From Prevotella sp. (lineage in GTDB: Bacteria > Bacteroidota > Bacteroidia > Bacteroidales > Bacteroidaceae): a stretch of DNA of 64,000 nt. Under the pieces are notes generated by a model, which worked only from the letters and a program-made list of their open reading frames with translations, was not told the origin of the DNA and ran no database searches. The position numbers were made by a program, and so were the translations under genes. The stretch lies in the NCBI GenBank assembly GCA_016281815.1, contig JAEEJK010000104.1, forward strand, positions 62,001 through 126,000, in the 5' to 3' direction. Shown in pieces: positions 30,907 to 39,814 of this stretch (the first letter of the stretch is position 1; each line of letters begins with the position of its first letter).

Positions 30907-31638
30907 ATGAAGAATATCATCATAGCGGCGGGCTATGCCACACGGCTTTATCCCCTGACGGAGAATTTCCCCAAGCCTCTGCTGAAAGTCGGGGAGAAGA
31001 CGATTTTGGGCCGTATGCTTGACGACATCGACCTCATCGAAGACATCGATGAGCACATCATTGTCACCAACCACAAGTTTGCGCCCATTTTTGAGGAATG
31101 GCTCAAGGAAACATCCTATCAGAAGCCCATCCGTATCATCGACGACGGAACGACAGACAACGAGCATCGGCTGGGCGCAGTCAAGGACCTTCTGCTGGCT
31201 CTCCACCAATGTGCGATCGACGACGACATCATGGTGTTGGCAGCAGACAACATCCTCGATTTCTCCTTCCGGGGATTTGTCGACTTCTTCAAAGAGAAGA
31301 GGACATCCGTCATCATGTTCTACCACGAACCGTCACTGAAACGTCTCCAGCGAACTGGTGTGATTGCCATCAATGAAGACAATCGCGTGCTTCAGATGCA
31401 GGAAAAGCCATCGGAACCGGTGTCAGAGTGGGCCGTGCCCCCCTTCTACATCTACAGCCGTGCCGACATGCCCCTCATCCTTGACTGCATGAATCATGGC
31501 TGCGGTTTCGACGCGCCGGGCAATCTTGCCCATTATCTGGTGGATGTCACCGCCATTCATGCGTGGGAAATGCCCGGCAGCCGCTACGATATCGGTTCGC
31601 TGGACAGTTACGAGGAAGCCCAGCGGCTCTTCGGCTGA
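30907..31638 (+). CDS. Sugar nucleotidyltransferase
   Basis: MKNIIIAAGYATRLYPLTENFPKPLLKVGEKTI; LAADNILDFSF. Confidence 0.92.
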   Translation: MKNIIIAAGYATRLYPLTENFPKPLLKVGEKTILGRMLDDIDLIEDIDEHIIVTNHKFAPIFEEWLKETSYQKPIRIIDDGTTDNEHRLGAVKDLLLALHQCAIDDDIMVLAADNILDFSFRGFVDFFKEKRTSVIMFYHEPSLKRLQRTGVIAINEDNRVLQMQEKPSEPVSEWAVPPFYIYSRADMPLILDCMNHGCGFDAPGNLAHYLVDVTAIHAWEMPGSRYDIGSLDSYEEAQRLFG

Positions 31639-31686
31639 CAAAGCCACTGAGACAAAGAAAGCGTCCTCAGGCTTATCATCTCCCCA

Positions 31687-31732
31687 AAACCAGTCACCGC
31701 CGTCATCCTGGGATGACGGCGGTGACTGGTTT
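31687..31732. terminator. Perfect 22-bp inverted repeat with 2-nt spacer between convergent genes
   Basis: aaaccagtcaccgccgtcatcc-tg-ggatgacggcggtgactggttt. Confidence 0.8.
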
Positions 31733-31739
31733 CTGTCGC

Positions 31740-32702
31740 TTATGTGTGGGAGTACCACCAGAGACGGAACTTCTCGTCAAAAATGGCATTGAGCCGAGAG
31801 TAACGGGTGTCCACATAGTCGCGTCGGCATCCCAAAGCCTTGGCGACATCAGTGGGTTTGGTGCCTTTTCGTCTTTCGGTGAAGATGAAGATGTCACGCT
31901 CATTCCATTGAAGGATGTTGGTGACGAAATTGCTGATGAAGTCCATCGCCCGGGCCTCCACCTCACCGTTGGCAAGATTGACACCAAAGACATCGCTGAA
32001 GATGTTGTCAGTCTGGACGAACATGCCCATTGCATCCTCCAAGTCCACGGATGTGGTGACACAGCGCGGAGATTTGTCAGTGATGACATACTCCTCATAG
32101 ACATAGTTGGAGTTGACGAGGCGGAACTTGAAATAGTGCTCAGCCATCTCTTTTACTTTCTTGAATTCATTAGAGTCCATTTTCATTGCTTTCATGATCA
32201 GGTCTTCGTTTTCTCTTTCCACGTAGATTTTGATCAGCAGGTCGCGGTCCTCGCCCTTGGGCATGACCTCATCGATGATCATCTTGCAGCCTTCAGGAGT
32301 CTGCTTTTTCAGCATGACCTTTGTGTTCTTTGCGGTGCGCTGCCTCACATCCTTGATGATTCTCTGCTCCTTGAGATACCCTGTGATGGTGTGGAAAGTG
32401 ACCGTGAAGAGCCAGTTGTCGAGCGATTTGCCCGAGAAGGTGTCGAGCACATGCCAAGTGCCGTCATCCCAGAATTTCTCGTACATGATGGTACCGAAAT
32501 CCTCTTTGGAGATGTGGTATTTGTAGGTAGAGACCACACACCCGGTGATGTATTTGCGGATCTGGTACATGGAGAAGGTTTCGTTCTCTCCTCCGAAGAA
32601 AAAAGAGCGGCAGAACTTTTCGTCGGTTTTGAGACGATGGAAGAGATTCTTGACTTCCTCCGGGCCAAGGGAGGAAAATGGGCGTTTATTGTTTCGAGTC
32701 AT
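31740..32702 (-). CDS. Divergent sigma-70-like regulator
   Basis: Region 2-like FGTIMYEKFWDDGTW..GKSLDNWLFTVTFHTITGYLKEQR; C-terminal HTH RRKGTKPTDVAKALGCRRDYVDTRYSRLNAIF. Confidence 0.5.
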   Translation of the reverse strand: MTRNNKRPFSSLGPEEVKNLFHRLKTDEKFCRSFFFGGENETFSMYQIRKYITGCVVSTYKYHISKEDFGTIMYEKFWDDGTWHVLDTFSGKSLDNWLFTVTFHTITGYLKEQRIIKDVRQRTAKNTKVMLKKQTPEGCKMIIDEVMPKGEDRDLLIKIYVERENEDLIMKAMKMDSNEFKKVKEMAEHYFKFRLVNSNYVYEEYVITDKSPRCVTTSVDLEDAMGMFVQTDNIFSDVFGVNLANGEVEARAMDFISNFVTNILQWNERDIFIFTERRKGTKPTDVAKALGCRRDYVDTRYSRLNAIFDEKFRLWWYSHT

Positions 32703-32823
32703 AGGTGTTGCATTATTTAGTGAGTTGTAGTAGTGTGTCAGGTTGGGTTCAGGGAAGAAAAAATCCGAACTTCTCTGTTTTTTCTGAGAAAGTCCGGAAC
32801 TTCTTTTGTTGCATTGTCGCTGG

Positions 32824-33228
32824 TCAATGAGGGGAAATTTTTCCCTTTGTTTTCTTGCCGCGAGGTCGAAGTTCCGTCAGTTGGTTTCGCTCTGTGAGCA
32901 ATAGTGTGGCCTCTTGTTTCTTGTTTGTCTGGCTGAATAGTTTGCGTGATAGTTTTATCTCATCCAACGATATGGTGAGATTTCCGATGATAGTCCTCGT
33001 CCTGTATTCGGAGGGTAAGTAGCCTTGCTCATCCGACAATTTGCCCATGGCCAAACTGTCAGAATCCAAGTAAGCGCATGTCATTCGATTGTCATCAATT
33101 AGCATGAGATGGTATTTCCAATGCGTGAGTGAGTGAATGAGACAGTGATAATTCTCGTAGCAATCCGTTAATAGTACAGACCTTTCTTCAGTAGATGGGA
33201 TGGTTGAGACATCCTCCAAATCAATCAA
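32824..33228 (-). CDS. Hypothetical protein
   Basis: 134-aa ORF, no motif recognised. Confidence 0.4.
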   Translation of the reverse strand: MIDLEDVSTIPSTEERSVLLTDCYENYHCLIHSLTHWKYHLMLIDDNRMTCAYLDSDSLAMGKLSDEQGYLPSEYRTRTIIGNLTISLDEIKLSRKLFSQTNKKQEATLLLTERNQLTELRPRGKKTKGKISPH

Positions 33229-33417
33229 TTCTTTAAGTAATGCAAAGATAAAGCAATTTTTTAAATTTTGTATAATCCTAAAGATAATTTTACCTACATT
33301 AATATTTGTTCACAACTCGCATTTATTTATTAATTAAAGTTAATCAATCATCTTGCTTTCAGCGATTATTACTATATTTGGGCACTACAAGCAAATCATC
33401 CAATAAAACCCATGACT

Positions 33418-34644
33418 ATGTACAAACGAGTTACCACTATTTTTTTGTTGGCAATGATAGCCATCCTCGCCTCAGCAGCCGACCGACAGATGTCCATCAC
33501 GCTGAAAAACGCGAGCACTTGCGACATGCCCAATTATCCATTTCTCATAGCGCTGACGGATGGTCCCAAGGTGGCATCCGCCTTGGTCATGTCGGACGGG
33601 AAAGAGATACCCTGCCAGTTGGATGACATTGATGGTGACGGCAAGTTTGACGAACTGTTTGCCTTGGTCAACCTACCCAGGAAATCCCAAAAGACCTTTC
33701 AAATCACCTTAAGCGACACCGGCACTCCCCGCGCCTACGAGCCCAAGGTATATATGGACATGATGCTTACCAACAGCAAGATCAAGGAGTCGAACAAGCA
33801 AAACCTGTATATATCTCAACTGACTGTAGACCGTGGTGTGAACCCCTACTCCATGCTTCACCACCACGGAGCGGCTTTTGAAAACGAGTTGGTAGCCTAC
33901 CGCATCTATTTCGACCATCGTCAAACGGTGGACATTTATGGGAAATACAAAATGGGGCTTGAACTCAAGGAGACCCAGTTTTACCCCGACAAAGCCCAGG
34001 CAGCATCGGGCTATGGCGACGATGTGCTATGGGTAGGCAACACCTTGGGAGTAGGCACCCTCCGCGGATGGGATGGTCAGGCGCCAACCATGATCAGCGA
34101 TGTGGAGCACCGCAGCCAGCGACTGGTGGCACGCGGTCCGTTGCGCACGATTGTGGAGGTGAAGGATGAGCAATGGCGCCCACAACCCGACAGTCAGCCC
34201 ACCGACATGGTGACTTACTACACGCTCTACGCCGGGCGCCGTGACTGCAGGGTCGATGTGTTTTTCAACCGCGAGGTCAATGACCTCAAATTTGCCACGG
34301 GACTTATCAATGTGAAGAACTCTGTGGAGCACAGCGACCATCAAGGGCTTCGCGGATGCTGGGGCACCGACTGGCCTGTATCGGAGAAAGACTCCGCCGG
34401 GCACAAACGGGAGACGGTGGGATTAGGAATCTGCCTATACCGATACGATGTGGAGAGTGAACTGCCAGCCACCAAAGACAATTATCCCTTTGTCATCAAA
34501 ACGTCGGATAACCGTCTCACCTACCGCATCACATTCGGAAGCGACAATGAGAGTTTCGGCTTCCACAATGCGAAGGACTGGTTTGCCTATCTGGAGGAAT
34601 GGAAGAAGACCATTATAGCAGAAGACCAGGTTGAGGTTCAGTGA
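33418..34644 (+). CDS. Secreted DUF4861 family protein
   Basis: Signal peptide; ITLKNASTCDMPNYPFLIAL..KEIPCQLDDIDGDGKFDELFALVNL; DFFN-like VDVFFNREVND. Confidence 0.75.
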   Translation: MYKRVTTIFLLAMIAILASAADRQMSITLKNASTCDMPNYPFLIALTDGPKVASALVMSDGKEIPCQLDDIDGDGKFDELFALVNLPRKSQKTFQITLSDTGTPRAYEPKVYMDMMLTNSKIKESNKQNLYISQLTVDRGVNPYSMLHHHGAAFENELVAYRIYFDHRQTVDIYGKYKMGLELKETQFYPDKAQAASGYGDDVLWVGNTLGVGTLRGWDGQAPTMISDVEHRSQRLVARGPLRTIVEVKDEQWRPQPDSQPTDMVTYYTLYAGRRDCRVDVFFNREVNDLKFATGLINVKNSVEHSDHQGLRGCWGTDWPVSEKDSAGHKRETVGLGICLYRYDVESELPATKDNYPFVIKTSDNRLTYRITFGSDNESFGFHNAKDWFAYLEEWKKTIIAEDQVEVQ

Positions 34645-34650
34645 TTTTTT

Positions 34651-34771
34651 CCGGCTGTTGGCCGTTGGCCGTTGGCTGTTGGCCGTTGGCTGTTGGTCTT
34701 TGGCTGTTGGCTGTTGGCCGTTGGCTGTTGGTCTTTGGCTGTTGGCTTTGGCTATTGGCTGTTGGCCTTGG
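34651..34771. repeat. 7-bp tandem repeat (TTGGCYG)n, 14 in-phase heptads plus degenerate tail
   Basis: Heptads counted from 34651 to 34748 without phase break; tail overlaps the 3' end of the minus-strand gene. Confidence 0.95.
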
Positions 34772-36404
34772 GTTTCAGCATTGTCACATGATTGACCAAT
34801 GCTTTCCCGTAATGCCTGTTGTGCCGCGGCAGCCGGTTGTCATCATACACACCGAGGTGAAGAGTGTCAACTCTCTGCAACAGTCTGTCGGGCGATTCGC
34901 TCGCCAGACTTTTTTGTGTGAGCAGCAGACACGGTGCGGCTTTCTCCACGGCCTCCCCATCGTTCAAGTCAAGCGGCAAAATGCTCTTGTTGGCGGCATA
35001 AACCAATTCTATCCTCAGCGCCTCCTCCTTATTATAATAAATAGGCAGTGATTTCAGTTCGCCATTCTTCTGCAACAGGGAGATGCTCCGATATTTGGGA
35101 TTGATGAAAATGTTGCCTACTGCACCCAGCATGAAGCACTCTATGATGAGAAACAACACCGTCACCCCCCTGACGATGCCCGTCATATCCTTTCTCGTCG
35201 TGGAGAACAAGAGATAGATGGCAATGGCGAACAGGAAAAAGGCGATGAAGACTGATGTTCCGAAATCGATGATATACCAATTGGTCATTCTGAAATGCAC
35301 AAAGAACGGCAGTCCGAAGGCCAGGAGCGTCATCAAGTATCCATTTGCGAAAAACAAGCCCTTTCCCCACTTGTCCTTAGGCCACCGCTCGGTGAAATAG
35401 AACAGGAGGCAGGCAACGATGAGCGCGCATGGAGGTACGAGGGGCAGCAGGTCGGTCATCTCCTTGTTGGGGATGGCTGACAGCAACACCAATGCGATAA
35501 CCAACCAAGCCATCGACATTCCGTAAAGTCTCTTTGTGCTCAGTCTCTTATACCAATACGGGATGAAGAAAGCCGCTACGAGGAGCAGAGTCCATACCCC
35601 CATCTCGGCAAAGAACCGCCAATAATAATACCATGGCCTTGTACTGTCGCTGGCATAGACGCTCAGTTCGCCTGCCAGATGATACTCCGGATAGGCAGAC
35701 ATCAGGTATGCGATTCTCCATCCAAAGGTGAGGACACATATCACGCACAAGAGGACCAGCGGCATCCACCGTCCCTCCATGGCCGGCCTCTTCAGCAGCA
35801 GAATGACGATGATCAAGGGCAGCAGCATGGAGTAGAAAGGCTCGATCCCGTCGCCCAGGAATGAGAGTCCCATCATGAAGCCCGCCAGAATCGCCCATCG
35901 CCACTTGTGTGGATAGGCATAATAACGCTCATCATACAACAATCTGAAGAGGAAATAGATGGCCCCCATCATCAGGGAATACCCATAGATATCCTGATGG
36001 ACCATCCGTCCGTGATAGATGACATTGTAGGAAGTGAGGAATACCACGGTAGCAAGTTCTGCGAATCCCCTTCTTCTCTCCATATACCTTGCCACGCCGT
36101 AGAAGAACAAGGCCCACATCGTGGCGAGCAAAGCCACCACGCTCCGCTGCACGCTGATATTACCCGGATACACCTTTTCCACGGATGCCGCCACCCATAC
36201 AGCCAGGGGAGGTCTGTCAATGCGTGACTCACCATTCATGGTAGGCGACATCCAGTTGTCATTGGCCACGATTTCCCTGGCCGTGACAATAGTTTTTGCC
36301 TCGGCAGGATCTGTGGGGAGCATGTTGTTGTTGACAAAAAATGCCGCGAGGCACAATACGAAGAGCAACAACGTCTCCCATCCGGTTTTCCTTACTATCT
36401 CCAT
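34752..36404 (-). CDS. ArnT-like glycosyltransferase (GT83/PMT family)
   Basis: NNMLPTDPAEAKTIVTAREIVANDNWMSPTMNGESRIDRPPLAVWVAA; multiple TM segments. Confidence 0.85.
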   Translation of the reverse strand: MEIVRKTGWETLLLFVLCLAAFFVNNNMLPTDPAEAKTIVTAREIVANDNWMSPTMNGESRIDRPPLAVWVAASVEKVYPGNISVQRSVVALLATMWALFFYGVARYMERRRGFAELATVVFLTSYNVIYHGRMVHQDIYGYSLMMGAIYFLFRLLYDERYYAYPHKWRWAILAGFMMGLSFLGDGIEPFYSMLLPLIIVILLLKRPAMEGRWMPLVLLCVICVLTFGWRIAYLMSAYPEYHLAGELSVYASDSTRPWYYYWRFFAEMGVWTLLLVAAFFIPYWYKRLSTKRLYGMSMAWLVIALVLLSAIPNKEMTDLLPLVPPCALIVACLLFYFTERWPKDKWGKGLFFANGYLMTLLAFGLPFFVHFRMTNWYIIDFGTSVFIAFFLFAIAIYLLFSTTRKDMTGIVRGVTVLFLIIECFMLGAVGNIFINPKYRSISLLQKNGELKSLPIYYNKEEALRIELVYAANKSILPLDLNDGEAVEKAAPCLLLTQKSLASESPDRLLQRVDTLHLGVYDDNRLPRHNRHYGKALVNHVTMLKPKANSQ

Positions 36405-36468
36405 AAAGAATGTTTTTTGCAAAATTAGTGCAAATCGCACGCAATGCAAAAAAAAAATAAAAAAACTT

Positions 36469-37647
36469 TCAGTCAGCAGCCAGTCTTCTCCTCATAAAGA
36501 ATCCCTTTGTCGCCAATACGAAGAGAGCCGCCCCTCCGACTTGCGCCATCGCCACCCACAGGAAAGTGGCCGTATATCCTGTGAATTCCACCAGAAATCC
36601 ACCGATGAGCACTCCCAGTCCGATGCCCACATCCCACGACACGAGCAGGGTTGAGTTGGCTGTTCCCCTCTGGTTGTTGTATGCCATTGCAATGATCATA
36701 TTGAGGAAGGCAGGCCATATCAGACCGTTGCCCAATCCGATGAGCAATGCAGACAGGTAATAGCCGAAGTGGTTGGCGCAAGCCACAAAGAGCACATATC
36801 CCGTTGTTGAGAAAAGCATCCCATGCAAGGCATTTTCCGTCAGTTTTCCATTTCTCAGCGACCTTGAGCCCATCAGCCTTGAGACAATCAGTCCCACAGA
36901 CACGATCATGAAAAACACCCCGGTCCCCCCAGTGATGCCCAACGCCTCCTTGCTGTAGATGGCCAAATAGTTTTGCAGTACGCCAAAGCAGAAGCCGAAG
37001 AATACCATATTGGCAGCCAGGAGCCATCCCCTTGTGAGGAAGAACCTGTCGAAAGACCATTTTTGTGTCTTGCTGACGAGCGGTCGCCGCTGCAGTTTTA
37101 CGGTGCTGTCGATCGCCAGTCCTGCCCCCGCCACGATGAGTGAAAGCCAGAAGAGCAAGTGGAAATTCCCCGTCAGTTGATAGATGGCTATTCCCGTCGT
37201 GGGTGCAAGGGCCATGGCCAGATTGTTGCTCAGCCCATAAAACCCAATTCCTTCATTCCGTCGGCTTGACGGCAGCACATCTATAGCCACCGTGCTGTTG
37301 GCCACGGTAAGACTTCCGAACGGAGCACCATGGAGAGTTCTCACGATGGCGAAGAGGAGGATGGAGCCAGCCACAAGATAGCCAGCGAAGAAAGCGAAAA
37401 ACAGAGCGTAGAAAAACATGAGCATGTGCTTCCGGTCGAAACTGTCGACCATGAATCCGCTGAACGGTCTGCTGAGCAATGCTGTGACGGTATATCCCGA
37501 CAGCACCAGTCCGATCATGTCTTTAGTTGCTCCGAAATTCTCGCTGAGATAGAGAGGCAGCAGAGGTGTGAGGAGGTAGAATGCAAAAAACAGCGAGAAA
37601 TTCGCTGCCATCACCTTGCAATAGTTGGGATTCCACAGTTTTTCCAT
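36469..37647 (-). CDS. MFS transporter
   Basis: 12 TM pattern; LLTPLLPLYLSENFGATKDMIGLVLSGYTVTALLSRPFSGFMVD. Confidence 0.92.
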   Translation of the reverse strand: MEKLWNPNYCKVMAANFSLFFAFYLLTPLLPLYLSENFGATKDMIGLVLSGYTVTALLSRPFSGFMVDSFDRKHMLMFFYALFFAFFAGYLVAGSILLFAIVRTLHGAPFGSLTVANSTVAIDVLPSSRRNEGIGFYGLSNNLAMALAPTTGIAIYQLTGNFHLLFWLSLIVAGAGLAIDSTVKLQRRPLVSKTQKWSFDRFFLTRGWLLAANMVFFGFCFGVLQNYLAIYSKEALGITGGTGVFFMIVSVGLIVSRLMGSRSLRNGKLTENALHGMLFSTTGYVLFVACANHFGYYLSALLIGLGNGLIWPAFLNMIIAMAYNNQRGTANSTLLVSWDVGIGLGVLIGGFLVEFTGYTATFLWVAMAQVGGAALFVLATKGFFMRRRLAAD

Positions 37648-37738
37648 CTGATGTGGTTCAGAAAAATCCTGAGGACTGTGACACCTTCATGCAAAAAAGG
37701 CGCTCACAATCCTCAAGACAATGAAGTAAAAGGAAAAC

Positions 37739-39256
37739 TTACTGATGCTGTTCTCTGAGCAGGTCATTGACTGTCTTCACGGGGTTGAAGGTAGAGAGAG
37801 GCACCTCCACGAAGACCGTATTCCAGTCGCTCATGGCACCATTCCAAAGGCCTGGCAATTCCAATGCCTTGAGTTCCTTGCCGTTCTTGCTCTTGCTGCT
37901 GATGAAGCCCGTTGTCTTGTCAACGAATTCCGGCAAGTTAAATGCCTGTCCTTGGTAGTCCTTGACGGCGCACACCAGGTCGACGGGATTGAAGTGAGTT
38001 CCCTCTGTGAACATCTTCTGATAAGCCTCGTTGCTCTTATCAATCTGGCTGCTCTCGAGGATCTGGAGGCTGATGGTACCATCCTGATTGTATGTCAGGA
38101 ACGGGCCGCCACCAGGCTCGCCCACATTCTTCACCACGCCGCAAACGCGCATGGGGCGGTTGAGTTTCTTTCTCAGGTAAATCACCAGTTCTGCATCCTC
38201 CAGAAGTTTGATGTCTGTCTTCCTGCAGCACAGGTCGCGCTGTACAAAGCGGATGATTTCCTCCAGTTGCTCATGGTCGTACTTGCCGGTATCGAGCAGG
38301 CGGAGATAGTCGTATGCCTTCTTCTGCAAGGTCACGAGGATGCCGGCGATGAGTTGCTTGTAGGTGACGGTGTCATCCTTCAGCCTGTCAGGCACCACAT
38401 TGTCGATGTTCTTGATGAAGATCACATCAGCATCAATTTCATTGAGGTTCTCGATAAGTGCTCCGTGCCCTCCCGGACGGAAGAGCAGTTCGCCATCCTC
38501 CGTGCGGAACGGAGTATTGTCGGGATTGGCAGCCACTGTGTCGGTGCTTGGTTTCTGCTCAGAGAATGAGATGTTGTACTGGATGCCATATTTGCCAGCA
38601 TATCCGTCCTTCTTATCCTTCACCTTCTGTTCAAAGAGTTGCATGTGCTCATGGCTTACGGTGAAGTGAACATTGGCCTCGCCATTGCTGGCGGCATAGA
38701 GAGCACCCTCCACCAGATGTTCCTCCATGGGAGTGCGAGGGCCTTCCTGATAGTTGTGGAAAAGCAGGAGTCCCTTAGGCAACTGACCATAGTTGAGTCC
38801 TGTTGCATTCAACATATTGGCGACCACAGCCTTAAAATTGCCTTCCTCCATGAGTTGGTCGATCCCCTTTCCTTCATTCTCCTTGCATTTGTCATCAAGT
38901 GGCTCAAAGAAAGCGAACTGGTGGATATGGTCAAAGTAGTTTTTCTCAAAAGCAGTTGTCGGCACGTCATAGTCAGCCGAAAGGAAAGCGAACATATCCT
39001 TGAACATACGGCTGGCGGCACCCGATGCAGGAACGAACTTCACAATTTTCTTTCCTTGGGCTTTGTAATCGTCCCATGCCTTGATATACGCTGAGCGCTC
39101 CTCCTCGTCGGGAGCCACGATACCGTTGCCGATTGCTGCCGCTGCCTCAAGCCTGAGGAATGGGAACCCTGTTTCGAATTCTTTCAGTTGAGCATCAATC
39201 TGCTCTGGAGTGATACCTTTTGCTGCAATTTGTTTTAGATCTTCCTGTGATAACAT
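37739..39256 (-). CDS. DUF4301 family protein
   Basis: FVPASGAASRMFKDMFAFL, FRPGGHGALIENLNEIDADVIFIKNIDNVVPD. Confidence 0.8.
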   Translation of the reverse strand: MLSQEDLKQIAAKGITPEQIDAQLKEFETGFPFLRLEAAAAIGNGIVAPDEEERSAYIKAWDDYKAQGKKIVKFVPASGAASRMFKDMFAFLSADYDVPTTAFEKNYFDHIHQFAFFEPLDDKCKENEGKGIDQLMEEGNFKAVVANMLNATGLNYGQLPKGLLLFHNYQEGPRTPMEEHLVEGALYAASNGEANVHFTVSHEHMQLFEQKVKDKKDGYAGKYGIQYNISFSEQKPSTDTVAANPDNTPFRTEDGELLFRPGGHGALIENLNEIDADVIFIKNIDNVVPDRLKDDTVTYKQLIAGILVTLQKKAYDYLRLLDTGKYDHEQLEEIIRFVQRDLCCRKTDIKLLEDAELVIYLRKKLNRPMRVCGVVKNVGEPGGGPFLTYNQDGTISLQILESSQIDKSNEAYQKMFTEGTHFNPVDLVCAVKDYQGQAFNLPEFVDKTTGFISSKSKNGKELKALELPGLWNGAMSDWNTVFVEVPLSTFNPVKTVNDLLREQHQ

Positions 39257-39446
39257 AATAGTACTGATTTAATGCGTGAATTTGGTTTTGATGGGACAAA
39301 AATAACACTTTTTTTGAAAACAAAAGAATAAATGCATGGATTTTGCATGAATTAGGAAGTAAAAGTAACTCTGGCCAAGTCAGGATGAAGGTCAAAAAAC
39401 GCATACTGAGCAAGTGTCAGCATGCGTTTTTGTAGGATTTTTTTAG

Positions 39447-39534
39447 CGGAAAGGATAGGATTCGAACCTACGAACCGCTTTTGACGGTTACACGCTTTCC
39501 AGGCGTGCCTCTTCAGCCACTCGAGCACCTTTCC
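39447..39534 (-). tRNA. tRNA-Ser(GGA)
   Basis: ggaaaggtgctcgagtggctgaagaggcacgcctGGAaagcgtgtaaccgtcaaaagcggttcgtaggttcgaatcctatcctttccg; long variable arm, paired acceptor stem. Confidence 0.95.
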
Positions 39535-39726
39535 TTGTACTTTTGTAGTTTCGGGTTGCAAAATTACAAGATAATTCTATAATAAACGAATTTTTAGCAG
39601 TTTTTTTTAGGAAAAAATGAAAAAGCACCGCCTATAAAAACAAAAGGCGGAGAAGAAGGCTGCGGCACTGCCGCAGCGTACCGAACACCAAGGATGGAAA
39701 CTGTATGACGGCCTGAAGAATGGAGA

Positions 39727-39814
39727 GACAGGCTGCTCTAATGGATGACACAGGCTGCTCTAAAGGATGGGACAGGCTGCTCTAAAGGATGGGACAGGCT
39801 GCTCTAAAGGATGG
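39727..39814. repeat. Four tandem copies of a 22-bp repeat
   Basis: GACAGGCTGCTCTAAAGGATGG x4 (first two copies slightly diverged). Confidence 0.95.

Noticed and set aside
31563-32720. 385-aa plus-strand ORF
   Set aside because: Antisense to the sigma-like gene; composition typical of antisense reading frames.
34641-35051. ORF rich in CWPLAVG repeats
   Set aside because: It is a translation of the TTGGCYG heptad array (21 bp = 7 codons) plus antisense of the ArnT-like gene; not a credible protein.
37745-38569. 274-aa plus-strand ORF
   Set aside because: Antisense to the DUF4301 gene, which has coherent motifs.
39352-39561. 69-aa ORF
   Set aside because: Overlaps tRNA-Ser; translation of the tRNA gene.
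39727-39814. Possible CRISPR array
   Set aside because: Units are directly contiguous with no unique spacers and no cas genes nearby; the heptad arrays are rejected for the same reason.
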